Shown here: piece after piece, positions 36,000-43,811 of the stretch
How the letters are laid out: each line of letters opens with the position of its first letter
Position numbering within the stretch: the stretch's first letter is position 1
Origin: UBA1479 sp963976055
GTDB lineage: Bacteria; Pseudomonadota; Alphaproteobacteria; Rhodospirillales; Casp-alpha2
DNA length: 64,000 nucleotides
Direction of reading: 5' to 3'
Assembly: GCA_963976055.1 (NCBI GenBank)
Contig: CAXBJB010000007.1
Coordinates: forward strand, 124,001-188,000
Translations under genes and position numbers: made by a program
Notes under the pieces: model-generated
Told to the model about the DNA's origin: nothing
The model's input: only the letters and a program-made list of their open reading frames with translations
Databases searched by the model: none

Positions 36000-36105
36000 C
36001 CCAGACCTCTTTTCTTATTCATTGCAGGTTGATTGCGAGAAAGGTCTTGTAAGACTGCTCGCTGATCGGCAGAAAGACAACGAATTTCATGTTAGGGATC
36101 CTCCC
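36000..36105. promoter_or_regulatory. Divergent maeB/GDPD promoter region
   Basis: A 106-bp gap between divergent starts. It contains a short palindrome GTCTTGTAAGAC (36044-36055) near its middle. No promoter could be fixed with certainty. Confidence 0.3.
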
Positions 36106-36861
36106 TTGAATACCGACCATCGCCTTGAGCCCAACGCCGTGCTGCCAAAGGTCATCGGTCATCGCGGCGCCGCCGGCCACGCGCCGGAAAACACGCTGTC
36201 CGGCCTGCGCAAGGCCCATGAACTGGGTGCCGCCTGGGTTGAATTCGACGTCATGCTGACGGCCGAAGGCACGCCCATCCTGATCCACGACGAAACCCTG
36301 GGGCGCACGACCGACGGTACGGGGCGCCTGGCCGACCGCCGTTGGGAGGATCTGCGCGGCCTTGATGCCGGGGCCTGGTTCGGCCCGGCCTTCCGGGGGG
36401 AACGCGTGCCGTCCCTGCACCAGGCCCTGGCTGTGCTCGGGCATCTGGGGCTCGGCGCCAATGTTGAAATAAAGCCGTCCAACGACCAGGACGCGACCAC
36501 GGGCGTCATCGTCGCCAAGACCTTGCAGGAAAGCTGGCCCGCGAATCTTCCGGCCCCCTTGCTGTCGAGCTTTTCCGAAAAGGCCCTGGCCGCCGCCGCC
36601 GATCAGGCGCCGGAATTTCCCCGGGCCCTTCTGGTTGGCAAGGTTCCCGACGATTGGCAGGCACGCTGCGATTCGCTGGGGGCCACGGGGCTGCACGCCG
36701 GCGCCCGGCACCTGACCGAGACGCAGGCGCGGCGCGTCATCGACGCGGGCTACGCGCTTCGCGTCTATACGGTCAACGACCGGGCTGTGGCGGATCGCCT
36801 TTTCGCCTGGGGCGTGGAAAGCGTGTTCAGCGATTATCCGGACAGGATAACCCCGCCATGA
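36106..36861 (+). CDS. Glycerophosphodiester phosphodiesterase
   Basis: The TTG at 36106, 7 bp after AGGGA, gives 251 aa, the family's normal length; upstream in-frame sequence lacks homology. Catalytic motifs are VIGHRGAAGHAPENTLSG (His and Arg/Glu), EFDVMLTAEGTPILIHDETL (Glu, Asp and His) and NVEIKP. It hydrolyses glycerophosphodiesters to glycerol-3-phosphate and an alcohol. No signal peptide is seen with this start, so it is probably cytoplasmic. It leads a plus-strand cluster with the DMT and SpmA/SpmB genes. Confidence 0.88.
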   Translation: MNTDHRLEPNAVLPKVIGHRGAAGHAPENTLSGLRKAHELGAAWVEFDVMLTAEGTPILIHDETLGRTTDGTGRLADRRWEDLRGLDAGAWFGPAFRGERVPSLHQALAVLGHLGLGANVEIKPSNDQDATTGVIVAKTLQESWPANLPAPLLSSFSEKALAAAADQAPEFPRALLVGKVPDDWQARCDSLGATGLHAGARHLTETQARRVIDAGYALRVYTVNDRAVADRLFAWGVESVFSDYPDRITPP

Positions 36862-36895
36862 CGGCCGGCGGCTGGGTGTCGGCGGGGGTCTGCTG

Positions 36896-37855
36896 ATGGC
36901 GATCATGTCGGCCATGCAGGGTTCCACGGCGCCGGGCCGCGCCATTGCACTGGCGGTCGCCGGCGGCGCGCTGTTGACGATTTCCGATGCGGGGCTGAAG
37001 TACCTGGCCGGCGATCTGCCGCCGGGCCAGATCATGTTCATCCGCGGCGTCATCGCCGGCCTCGCCCTGGTCATGGCGACCTTGGGGACGCGCGGGGCGG
37101 CGGCACTCAAACCCCAGAAATGGGGGCTGCATGCGGCGCGGGGCCTGATGGCGGCCGTGGCGACCTTCACCTATCTGGTCGGCATCGGCAGTCTGCCGCT
37201 GGCCACCGCGACCTCGATCCTGTTCGCCAGCCCGATCCTGCTCACGGCCATGGCGCCGGTGTTCATCGGCGAAAGCGTCGGCTGGCGGCGCTGGTTGGCG
37301 GTCATTGTCGGGTTCATCGGCGTGCTGATCATCGTGCGGCCGGCGGGCGACGCCTTTCAATGGGCGGCGGTGATGATCTTGCTGGCGGCGTTCGGCGAAT
37401 CGATCCGCGACCTCATCACCCGGGGGGCGTCCGGGCGCGAGACGACGCATTCCATGCTATTCTCGATGATGGTGGTGGTCGGCCTGGCCGGCCTGTTCGT
37501 GCCGCCCTACGACTGGCCGCCGCTGTCGGGCGAACACTGGCTGATGATCATCATGGCCAGCCTGATCTGGACCTCGGCCCATTTCCTTCTGATCGAGGCG
37601 TTCCAGTTCGGCGAGGCGGCCTTGCTGGCCCCGTTCCGTTACTGCAACCTGTTCTTCGCGGCGATTTTGGGGTTCCTCATTTGGGGCGACCTGCCCGACT
37701 GGTTGACCTGGGTGGGTAGTGCGGTGATTATTTCCTCGGGTCTGTACATTCTGCACCGCGAGGTTCTGCGCAGGTCCCTGGTCATGGCCGCCGATCCGGT
37801 CCACGACACGGCGGCGGATGACGCGGCGGATGACAATGGGGCGCCGCCGCGATGA
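36896..37855 (+). CDS. DMT superfamily (EamA) transporter, copy 1
   Basis: A 319-aa membrane protein with about ten transmembrane segments in two EamA repeats, for example FTYLVGIGSLPLATATSILF and GWRRWLAVIVGFIGVLIIV. It is a drug/metabolite-type exporter of unknown substrate. Its N-terminus (MSAMQGSTAPGRAIALAVAG) and much of the body closely match the second copy at 39175-40116, so the two are paralogues. Its stop overlaps the following SpmA start by 4 bp (ATGA). Confidence 0.9.
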   Translation: MAIMSAMQGSTAPGRAIALAVAGGALLTISDAGLKYLAGDLPPGQIMFIRGVIAGLALVMATLGTRGAAALKPQKWGLHAARGLMAAVATFTYLVGIGSLPLATATSILFASPILLTAMAPVFIGESVGWRRWLAVIVGFIGVLIIVRPAGDAFQWAAVMILLAAFGESIRDLITRGASGRETTHSMLFSMMVVVGLAGLFVPPYDWPPLSGEHWLMIIMASLIWTSAHFLLIEAFQFGEAALLAPFRYCNLFFAAILGFLIWGDLPDWLTWVGSAVIISSGLYILHREVLRRSLVMAADPVHDTAADDAADDNGAPPR

Positions 37856-38574
37856 ACGTCATCTTCCTTGCCATCGTCGCCGTCGCCTTCGCCATGGGGG
37901 CGGTGCGCCAGATCGTCTGGGACGGTATCGGTGAAGCGCCCATGGCGCTGCTGGGAAAGGCCATGATCGACGCCGCCGGTGGGGCGGTGACGCTCGCCAT
38001 CGGCCTGGTCGGCGTGATGGCCCTGTTCCTGGGCCTGATGAAGGTGGCGGAGGAAGGCGGCCTGCTGCGCATCATCGCCAAGGTCCTGCGCCCCCTGATG
38101 GTGCGCCTGTTTCCCGAGGTGCCCGCCGATCATCCGGCCATGGGGTCGATGATCCTCAACATGTCGGCCAATGCGCTCGGCCTCGGCAACGCGGCGACGC
38201 CGTTTGGTATCCGCGCCATGCAGCAGTTGGATGAACTCAATCCCCACAAGGGTACGGCGACCAACGCCATGGCCCTGTTTCTCGCCATCAACACCTCGTC
38301 GGTGACCCTGCTGCCGACGGGGGTCATCGCCCTGCGCGCCGCCGCGGGGTCCACGGACCCGGCCGGGATCGTGCCGACCACCTTGTTCGCGACCATCTGT
38401 TCGACGGCTATCGCCATCATCACGGCCAAGCTTTTGGCCCCTTATTTCACGGCACCGGCGGGGACGGTGCGGCGGCCGCCGCACCGACCGAAGAATCGGT
38501 GCTGGAGGCGACGGAAGACACGGGCGGCGCGGGGTCGGACGCCTATCCCCTGTGGGTGTCGGTCACGGCGCTGA
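37852..38574 (+). CDS. SpmA half of a SpmA-SpmB nucleoside-recognition membrane protein, frameshifted tail
   Basis: Residues 1 to about 203 form an SpmA-like membrane domain (GSMILNMSANALGLGNAATP, NAMALFLAINTSSVTLLPTG). From about base 38461 the frame runs into an Arg/Pro-rich tail unlike the family. The next frame at the same place encodes an Ala-rich linker (GDGAAAAAPTEES) leading straight into SpmB. One missing G in the GGGG run near 38459-38462 would explain this; a fused product of about 429 aa is the form I expect in this kind of organism. Either a true frameshift, a sequence error or a recoding site is possible. The role in non-sporulating bacteria is unknown. Confidence 0.75.
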   Translation: MNVIFLAIVAVAFAMGAVRQIVWDGIGEAPMALLGKAMIDAAGGAVTLAIGLVGVMALFLGLMKVAEEGGLLRIIAKVLRPLMVRLFPEVPADHPAMGSMILNMSANALGLGNAATPFGIRAMQQLDELNPHKGTATNAMALFLAINTSSVTLLPTGVIALRAAAGSTDPAGIVPTTLFATICSTAIAIITAKLLAPYFTAPAGTVRRPPHRPKNRCWRRRKTRAARGRTPIPCGCRSRR

Positions 38575-39140
38575 TGACGGTCGGCGCCCTGGTGCCGCTG
38601 ACTGTCGTCTATGGGCGCGAGATCGCCCCCTGGATTATCCCCGGCCTGATGGTGGCCTTGTTGGGCTTCGGCGCGGCCAAGCGGGTTGCGGTCTACGAAT
38701 GCTTCGTCGAGGGGGCCAAGGACGGTTTCAACGTGGCGCTGCGCATCATTCCCTATCTCGTGGCGATCCTGACCGCCGTCGCCATGTTCCGCGCCTCGGG
38801 TGCCATGGACGCGGTCGTGGGGCCGCTCGGCACCGTGACCGGCCTGATCGGTCTGCCGGCGGAAGCCCTGCCCATGGCGCTGCTGCGCCCGCTGTCGGGC
38901 TCGGGCGCCTACGGCGTGCTGGCCTCGATCATCCAGGACCCGGCTCATGGCCCGGACAGCCTGGTGGGATATCTGGTGTCGACCTTCCAGGGGTCGACGG
39001 AAACCACCTTCTACGTCCTTGCCGTCTATTTCGGCGCGGTCGGCATCCGCCGCATCCGCCATGCCCTGTTCGCGGCCTTGCTGGCGGACGTGGCGGGCAT
39101 CGGCGCCGCCGTGTTTATCGTCAATCAGCTCTACGGCTAA
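38499..39140 (+). CDS. SpmB half of the SpmA-SpmB protein (out of frame with SpmA)
   Basis: A 213-aa SpmB-like membrane domain (IIPYLVAILTAVAMFRASGAM, LLRPLSGSGAYGVLASI, STFQGSTETTFYVLAVYFG). The first plausible start is GTG 38499 with no ribosome site, and homologous linker sequence extends upstream in this frame to about 38460. It therefore looks like the second half of a fused gene rather than an independent gene. If only this part were translated, it would depend on the overlapping upstream frame. Confidence 0.75.
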   Translation: MLEATEDTGGAGSDAYPLWVSVTALMTVGALVPLTVVYGREIAPWIIPGLMVALLGFGAAKRVAVYECFVEGAKDGFNVALRIIPYLVAILTAVAMFRASGAMDAVVGPLGTVTGLIGLPAEALPMALLRPLSGSGAYGVLASIIQDPAHGPDSLVGYLVSTFQGSTETTFYVLAVYFGAVGIRRIRHALFAALLADVAGIGAAVFIVNQLYG

Positions 39141-39174
39141 CGGAATACGCCGAACCCAACGAAGGGCCCCGACC

Positions 39175-40116
39175 ATGCCTCTCATGACCGCCGTTCAAGG
39201 TTCCAGCGCGCCCGGCCGCGCGATTTTGGCGATGATCGGGGGCGGCCTGCTGGTCACCGGCAACGACGCGGCCATGAAGTGGCTGGTGTCGGGATATCCC
39301 GTGGGCCAGCTTCTGTTCATCCGCGGCATGTTCGCCTTCGTCGCCATCGCCTTTTTCGTGCGGTTCTACGGCGGGCTTTCCAGCCTGCGGATCAGCAATC
39401 CCCGGTTCCACGTGATGCGCGGCCTGTTGGTCGTGTTCGGCACCGTCTGTTTCATCACCGGCCTGGGCCATCTGACCCTCGCCGACGCGATCGCGGTGGT
39501 CTATGCCGGGCCGATGTTCGTTACGGCCCTGGCGCCGCTTCTGATCGGCGAGGTCGTGGGCTGGCGGCGCTGGCTGGCGGTCATGGGCGGGTTCATCGGC
39601 GTGATGATCATCATCCGGCCGGGGACAGAGGCCATGCAATGGGCCGTGATCTTTCCTCTGGCGGCGGCCTTGGCGGGGGCGTTGCGCGACCTGATTACCC
39701 GCAGCGCCGCGGCGACGGAACATTCCAATGCGCTGCTGGCAACCAGCACGGCGGCGGCCACGGCCGCGGGCCTGTGCACCTTGCCGTTCGGCTGGATGCC
39801 GGTCCCCTTCGAGGATCTGGCGCTGATGGCCTTATCGGGCTTGCTGCTGGGCTCCGCGCATTTCCTGATGATCGAAAGCTTCCGCTATGGCGAGGCCGGA
39901 CTGGTCGTGCCCTTCAAATACCTGAACATGGTGTTCGCCGTGACGTTGGGGTTTGTTCTATGGGGTGATCTTCCCGACGCCTGGACCTGGACGGGGTCGG
40001 GTGTGCTGATCGCCAGCGGGCTTTACATCCTGCACCGCGAACGTATCCGCCACCGGATCCCGACGTTGCCGTCGGATGCGCATGGCGCGGGGCCGGCCGG
40101 ACGGCGGTCCGACTAG
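39175..40116 (+). CDS. DMT superfamily (EamA) transporter, copy 2
   Basis: ATG 39175 after GAAGG gives 313 aa, paralogous to the copy at 36896-37855: MTAVQGSSAPGRAI matches MSAMQGSTAPGRAI, and GWRRWLAVMGGFIGVMIII matches GWRRWLAVIVGFIGVLIIV. Two EamA repeats, about ten membrane segments, substrate unknown. Together the copies flank the SpmA/SpmB gene in one direction and may form an operon. Its TAG stop lies inside the CTAG border of the MITE-like element that begins at 40113. Confidence 0.9.
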   Translation: MPLMTAVQGSSAPGRAILAMIGGGLLVTGNDAAMKWLVSGYPVGQLLFIRGMFAFVAIAFFVRFYGGLSSLRISNPRFHVMRGLLVVFGTVCFITGLGHLTLADAIAVVYAGPMFVTALAPLLIGEVVGWRRWLAVMGGFIGVMIIIRPGTEAMQWAVIFPLAAALAGALRDLITRSAAATEHSNALLATSTAAATAAGLCTLPFGWMPVPFEDLALMALSGLLLGSAHFLMIESFRYGEAGLVVPFKYLNMVFAVTLGFVLWGDLPDAWTWTGSGVLIASGLYILHRERIRHRIPTLPSDAHGAGPAGRRSD

Positions 40117-40385
40117 GTCGTGAACTCATAAATGGCGATTGACTGTGATCGGCAAGGAGCCCGTTTCGTTAGGAAAGGGGCCGAAAGCGGGGTTACACCC
40201 CGGTGAGGCCGCTTGACGCGGCGAAACGGGCTCCTTGCCGACCCCTTTGGGGCAGGGCTCTTTTTGCCGCTGAACTGTGTTGTGTCGTCGGTCACGATGC
40301 TTCGGCATCGCTCCCTCCTAACGCCTTGTCAGCGAACAAAAATAGCCATGTCACAGCAAACGCCATTTATGAGTTCACGACCTAG
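40113..40385. mobile_element. 273-bp MITE-like element with 25-bp perfect terminal inverted repeats
   Basis: The ends 40113-40137 and 40361-40385 are perfect 25-bp inverted repeats including CTAG at each outer edge. CTAG is therefore either the repeat tip or a 4-bp target-site duplication (IS5-like YTAR); a TA duplication (IS630/mariner-like) is the alternative. Inside, 40149-40168 and 40222-40241 form a second perfect 20-bp inverted repeat around a CGGGGT/ACCCCG stem. There is also a CCCC/GGGG stem (40242-40252) and a CGATGC-TTCG-GCATCG hairpin (40295-40310). No transposase is encoded; small open frames crossing the ends merely translate the repeats. Confidence 0.85.
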
Positions 40386-40393
40386 GATCCTGA

Positions 40394-41590
40394 TTACTTC
40401 GCGGGTGCCGTGGGGGCGACCTCGACCGGCGATCCCGCGGGCAGGCCGCCGGAGAAGGTCGGCGCCACCGGCTTGGTGACGTCCGCCGGCAGGGCCTGCT
40501 TCAAGGCGTCGCGGGCGACGATCGCTTTTTGGTCACCGTTTTCGGCGGCGGCGCTGATCCACTTGTAGGCCAAGCGGTCATCCTTGGGCACGCCCTGGCC
40601 GTTATAATAGAGGATACCCAGGTTGTACTGGGCGGCGGCGTTGTTTTTTTCCGCCGAACGGCCGAACCATTCCGCCGCCTTGGCGTAGTCCTTGGCGACA
40701 CCGGTGCCGTTGTAGTGCATGACGCCAATGGAATACTGCGCCCCCGGATGGCCGCCGATGGCGGCCTGGGCGAACAGCTTGGCGGCCTCGGCCTTCTGGT
40801 CCTGGGTCTTGGCGTCGGCGAACAGGGACAGGGCGCGCTTGTAGGTCAGATCGGCGGTGGCCTCGCGTTCCTCGACCGATGCCGGTGGGGCCTCGACCGG
40901 TGCGGCGGGCTCGGGCACGGCGGCGATCTCCGCGGCCGGGGGGGCCGGTTCCGGTTTGGCTTCCTCGGCGGGCGGATTGCTAAGCGCCAGGGGCTTGTCC
41001 GTCGCGGCGGGCGGCGGCGGTGCGGGCGGCTCCATGGGTTTTTCGGGCTGAGGTGCCTCGGCCACGGGCTTTTCCTCGGCCGGCGGTGCCATCGACGGCT
41101 CCTGGGACGCCGCCTCGGCGGGCTTGTCCGCCACCGCGGGGACGTCCGACGGGGGAGCCGCCTGTTCGCCGCTCTCGCGCTGAAGGTCCGGCGGCAGCTT
41201 GTCTTCGGCCATCTTGGCCTCGCCGGCCGGTTCGGTCGGATCGTCGGCCCGGCCCATGGGCTCCATCTGAGTGACGTGGCGGACCGGCGGCAGGTTCTGC
41301 GTATATTGGGAGGTCAGGTCCAGATCGAAGCGGTCGCGCAGGTCCCACCAGATCGACCGCGCGGTAAAGGCCAGGTCGTCGCCGCTGAAATCGGCCTTGT
41401 CCTTGATGGCGCCCTTCAGTTCCATGACCTTGGCGACCTGCGCGTCCGATACCCCGGCCGCGCGCAACTGCGCGGTGAAGGCGTCATCCTCGTAGAACAC
41501 GGCAAGCGCGACCCCCGCGCCGGCCGCGACGATCAACAGCAGAATGAAACCTGTAAACAGTTGCCCTAAGGGGCCTCTGCGCTTCGCCAT
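40394..41590 (-). CDS. Membrane-anchored Sel1-repeat protein with Pro/Ala/Glu-rich linker
   Basis: ATG 41590 after AAGGAGGGCTCGCCGC gives 398 aa. A single N-terminal transmembrane anchor (LFTGFILLLIVAAGAGVALAVF, about 12-33) precedes a short ordered region, then a long Pro/Ala/Glu-rich linker (about 105-255). Sel1-like repeats follow (AAKLFAQAAIGGHPGAQYSIG, then AAEWFGRSAEKNNAAAQYNLG). Sel1 repeats mediate protein contacts, so this may be a periplasmic scaffold. The stop lies 9 bp outside the MITE-like element. The gene is followed by nothing obvious on its strand. Confidence 0.85.
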   Translation of the reverse strand: MAKRRGPLGQLFTGFILLLIVAAGAGVALAVFYEDDAFTAQLRAAGVSDAQVAKVMELKGAIKDKADFSGDDLAFTARSIWWDLRDRFDLDLTSQYTQNLPPVRHVTQMEPMGRADDPTEPAGEAKMAEDKLPPDLQRESGEQAAPPSDVPAVADKPAEAASQEPSMAPPAEEKPVAEAPQPEKPMEPPAPPPPAATDKPLALSNPPAEEAKPEPAPPAAEIAAVPEPAAPVEAPPASVEEREATADLTYKRALSLFADAKTQDQKAEAAKLFAQAAIGGHPGAQYSIGVMHYNGTGVAKDYAKAAEWFGRSAEKNNAAAQYNLGILYYNGQGVPKDDRLAYKWISAAAENGDQKAIVARDALKQALPADVTKPVAPTFSGGLPAGSPVEVAPTAPAK

Positions 41591-41719
41591 GCGGCGAGCC
41601 CTCCTTCGCCGAAGCACCTAATCAATTTAATCTAATGTGTTTTTCCGCCTCGTGGAACCCGCCAATAGACATAGTCTGATCATACCACATGGGGGGTGCG
41701 CAACGGCTGGACTTGCACA

Positions 41720-43405
41720 TCAGGGATTTCCTTTCTCCCGTGCTTCGGCCTGGGCCCGCAGGCCCGACAGGGTGGCGGTCGGGGTGATCGCCTCCGGATC
41801 GGTGCGCAGCTCGATCAACGCGGGAGAATCGGCGGCCTTGGCGCGGGCAAAGGCGTCGGCGAACTGGGCCGTTTCCGTGACTACCTCGCCGGTGGCACCG
41901 TAGGCCTTGGCCAGGGCCGCGAAATCCGGATTGACCAGCTGCGTGCCCGACACGCGGCTGGGATATTCCCGCTCCTGATGCATGCGGATGGTGCCGTACA
42001 TGCCGTTGTTGACGACGATGAAGATGACGTTGGCGCCGTATTGCTTGGCCGTCGCCATTTCTTGGCCGGTCATCAGGAAGCATCCGTCGCCGGCGAAGCA
42101 GACGACATCGCGTTCCGGATGGCGCAGCTTGGCCGCGACCGCCGCCGGCACGCCGTAGCCCATGGACCCGGAGGTCGGGGCCAGTTGCGTCGCATATCCC
42201 CGGTAACGGTAGAAGCGATGGACCCAGGCCGTGTAGTTGCCGGCGCCGTTGCAGATCATGGCATCGGCGGGCAACTCGTCGCGCAGCCAGGAAATGATCC
42301 GGCCCATCTGCACGTCGCCGGGGGTTTCCGGCGGCTCGGTCCAGGCCAGGTATTCGTCGTGCGCGGTACCGGCCCAGTTGTCCCAGCGTCCGGTGACCGG
42401 CGCCATGGCCTTGGCGGCGGCGGCGAAGCCGGGCATGCCCGAATTCATGGCCAGTTCGGCGCGGTAGACGCGACCCAGTTCCTCGGCCCCCGGGTGGATA
42501 TGGACCAGGCGCTGCTTGGGCACCGGGATGTCGAGCAGGCTGTAGCCGCCCGTCGTCATTTCGCCCAGGCGCGGACCCACGGCCAGGATCAAATCGGAGG
42601 TCTTGACCCGTTCCGCTAGCTTGGGGTTGATGCCGATGCCGACATCGCCGGCATAGAGCGGATGGTCGTTGGGCAAAAGGTCCTGGCGGCGGAACGACAC
42701 GCTGGTGGGCAAGTTGTTGGCTTCGGCGAAGGCCCGGATGTCCTCTGCCGCCTGTTCGGTCCAACTGCCGCCGCCCAAAATCATCAGCGGCCGTTCGGCG
42801 GTTTCCATCATGGCGCGCAGTTGGGCCATGGCGTCCGGCCCCGGATGGGCCTGCACGACATGGGCTGGGCCGGGGATGGCGACCTGTTTCAGGACTTCCT
42901 CGGTCAACATGTCTTCGGGCAGGGCCAGAACGACCGGGCCGGGGCGGCCCGACATGGCGGTGTGGAAGGCGTGGCTGACGTATTCGGGCACGCGGGCCGG
43001 ATCCTCGATCTGGGCGACCCATTTGGCCATCTCGCCGAACATGCGGCGATAGTCGATTTCCTGGAATGCTTCGCGCTCGACCTGATGGCGGGCGACCTGG
43101 CCGATGAACAGGATCATCGGTGTCGAATCTTGGAACGCGATGTGGACTCCGGCGGACGCGTTGGTCGCCCCCGGGCCGCGGGTCACGAAACAGATGCCGG
43201 GCTTGCCGGTCATCTTGCCGTCGGCGTCGGCCATGATGGCAGCACCACCTTCCTGGCGGCAGATCACCAGATCGATGCCCGGCGCGTCGACCATGGCGTC
43301 GAGTACGGCGAGATAGCTTTCCCCCGGCACGCAGAAGGCGCGGTCGACCCCGTTGGCGACCAGCGTTTCGACCAGGAGCCGCGCCCCCGTTTGACCCTGT
43401 GGCAT
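41720..43405 (-). CDS. Acetolactate synthase-like thiamine diphosphate enzyme
   Basis: A 561-aa ThDP-dependent decarboxylase/synthase. The N-terminal PYR domain has FCVPGESYLAVLDAM and the catalytic Glu in CRQEGGAAIMADA. The central domain is FAD/nucleotide-binding-like (LILAVGPRLGEMTTGG). The C-terminal PP domain has the ThDP motif GDGCFLMTGQEMATAKQYG...NNG. It resembles the large subunit of acetolactate synthase, but no ilvN-type small subunit follows, so a catabolic or thiamine-dependent decarboxylase role is equally possible. No cofactor-binding residue is obviously missing. Confidence 0.9.
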   Translation of the reverse strand: MPQGQTGARLLVETLVANGVDRAFCVPGESYLAVLDAMVDAPGIDLVICRQEGGAAIMADADGKMTGKPGICFVTRGPGATNASAGVHIAFQDSTPMILFIGQVARHQVEREAFQEIDYRRMFGEMAKWVAQIEDPARVPEYVSHAFHTAMSGRPGPVVLALPEDMLTEEVLKQVAIPGPAHVVQAHPGPDAMAQLRAMMETAERPLMILGGGSWTEQAAEDIRAFAEANNLPTSVSFRRQDLLPNDHPLYAGDVGIGINPKLAERVKTSDLILAVGPRLGEMTTGGYSLLDIPVPKQRLVHIHPGAEELGRVYRAELAMNSGMPGFAAAAKAMAPVTGRWDNWAGTAHDEYLAWTEPPETPGDVQMGRIISWLRDELPADAMICNGAGNYTAWVHRFYRYRGYATQLAPTSGSMGYGVPAAVAAKLRHPERDVVCFAGDGCFLMTGQEMATAKQYGANVIFIVVNNGMYGTIRMHQEREYPSRVSGTQLVNPDFAALAKAYGATGEVVTETAQFADAFARAKAADSPALIELRTDPEAITPTATLSGLRAQAEAREKGNP

Positions 43406-43439
43406 GATGATGTTCCTCTTGTCGGCGATGGTCTTTTGC

Positions 43440-43643
43440 TTAGTCCGCCGGCCCGGCGGCCCCCTGTCTTAGCGAAAGATCGGGGCCGGGGGAAGCCGGG
43501 TCGATGTCGCAGGCGGTCTCGCCGGAACAGCAGGGATCAACGTTTTGCCCGCAGGTCCGGCACTGCACATGGCCGTGCACGGACACGGGCTCGGACGGCT
43601 GATGGCACAGCGGGCAGCGCCAGGGGGCGGACGAGGGAGACAT
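43440..43643 (-). CDS. Small zinc-ribbon-like protein
   Basis: A 67-aa protein with two CxxC knuckles (CPLC and CRTC) followed by a CC...C cluster, the pattern of a zinc ribbon. GGAG lies about 9 bp before the ATG at 43643. The gene sits 34 bp upstream of the ThDP-enzyme gene on the same strand, so it may be its operon leader. No function is known. The short length keeps confidence moderate. Confidence 0.55.
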   Translation of the reverse strand: MSPSSAPWRCPLCHQPSEPVSVHGHVQCRTCGQNVDPCCSGETACDIDPASPGPDLSLRQGAAGPAD

Positions 43644-43670
43644 GGCGGGCTCCGGCAGTCTGGGACGAAA

Positions 43671-43682
43671 ATTGTGTACAAT
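43671..43682. promoter_or_regulatory. ATTGTGTACAAT inverted repeat
   Basis: A 5-bp inverted repeat with a GT centre, 28 bp upstream of the zinc-ribbon start in the gap facing the dienelactone hydrolase gene. It closely resembles the perfect palindrome ATTGTATACAAT at 57725-57736. Confidence 0.4.
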
Positions 43683-43811
43683 CGTCGCCCCAAGCGGTGA
43701 CAGAGGCCAGTCCGGAATTTAAGATGCCCGCATGCGGGGGGCTTCGGCCCGCCTGTCTCGCGCCGGCCGGGCGCGGAAATCATACGAATCGATCAGGGAG
43801 GCACGCAAGAC

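Noticed and set aside
40126..40385. Several 60-88 aa frames within the MITE-like element, two of them ending in the same AIYEFTT peptide
   Set aside because: The shared ending is just the translation of the two inverted-repeat ends; no protein family or ribosome site supports them.
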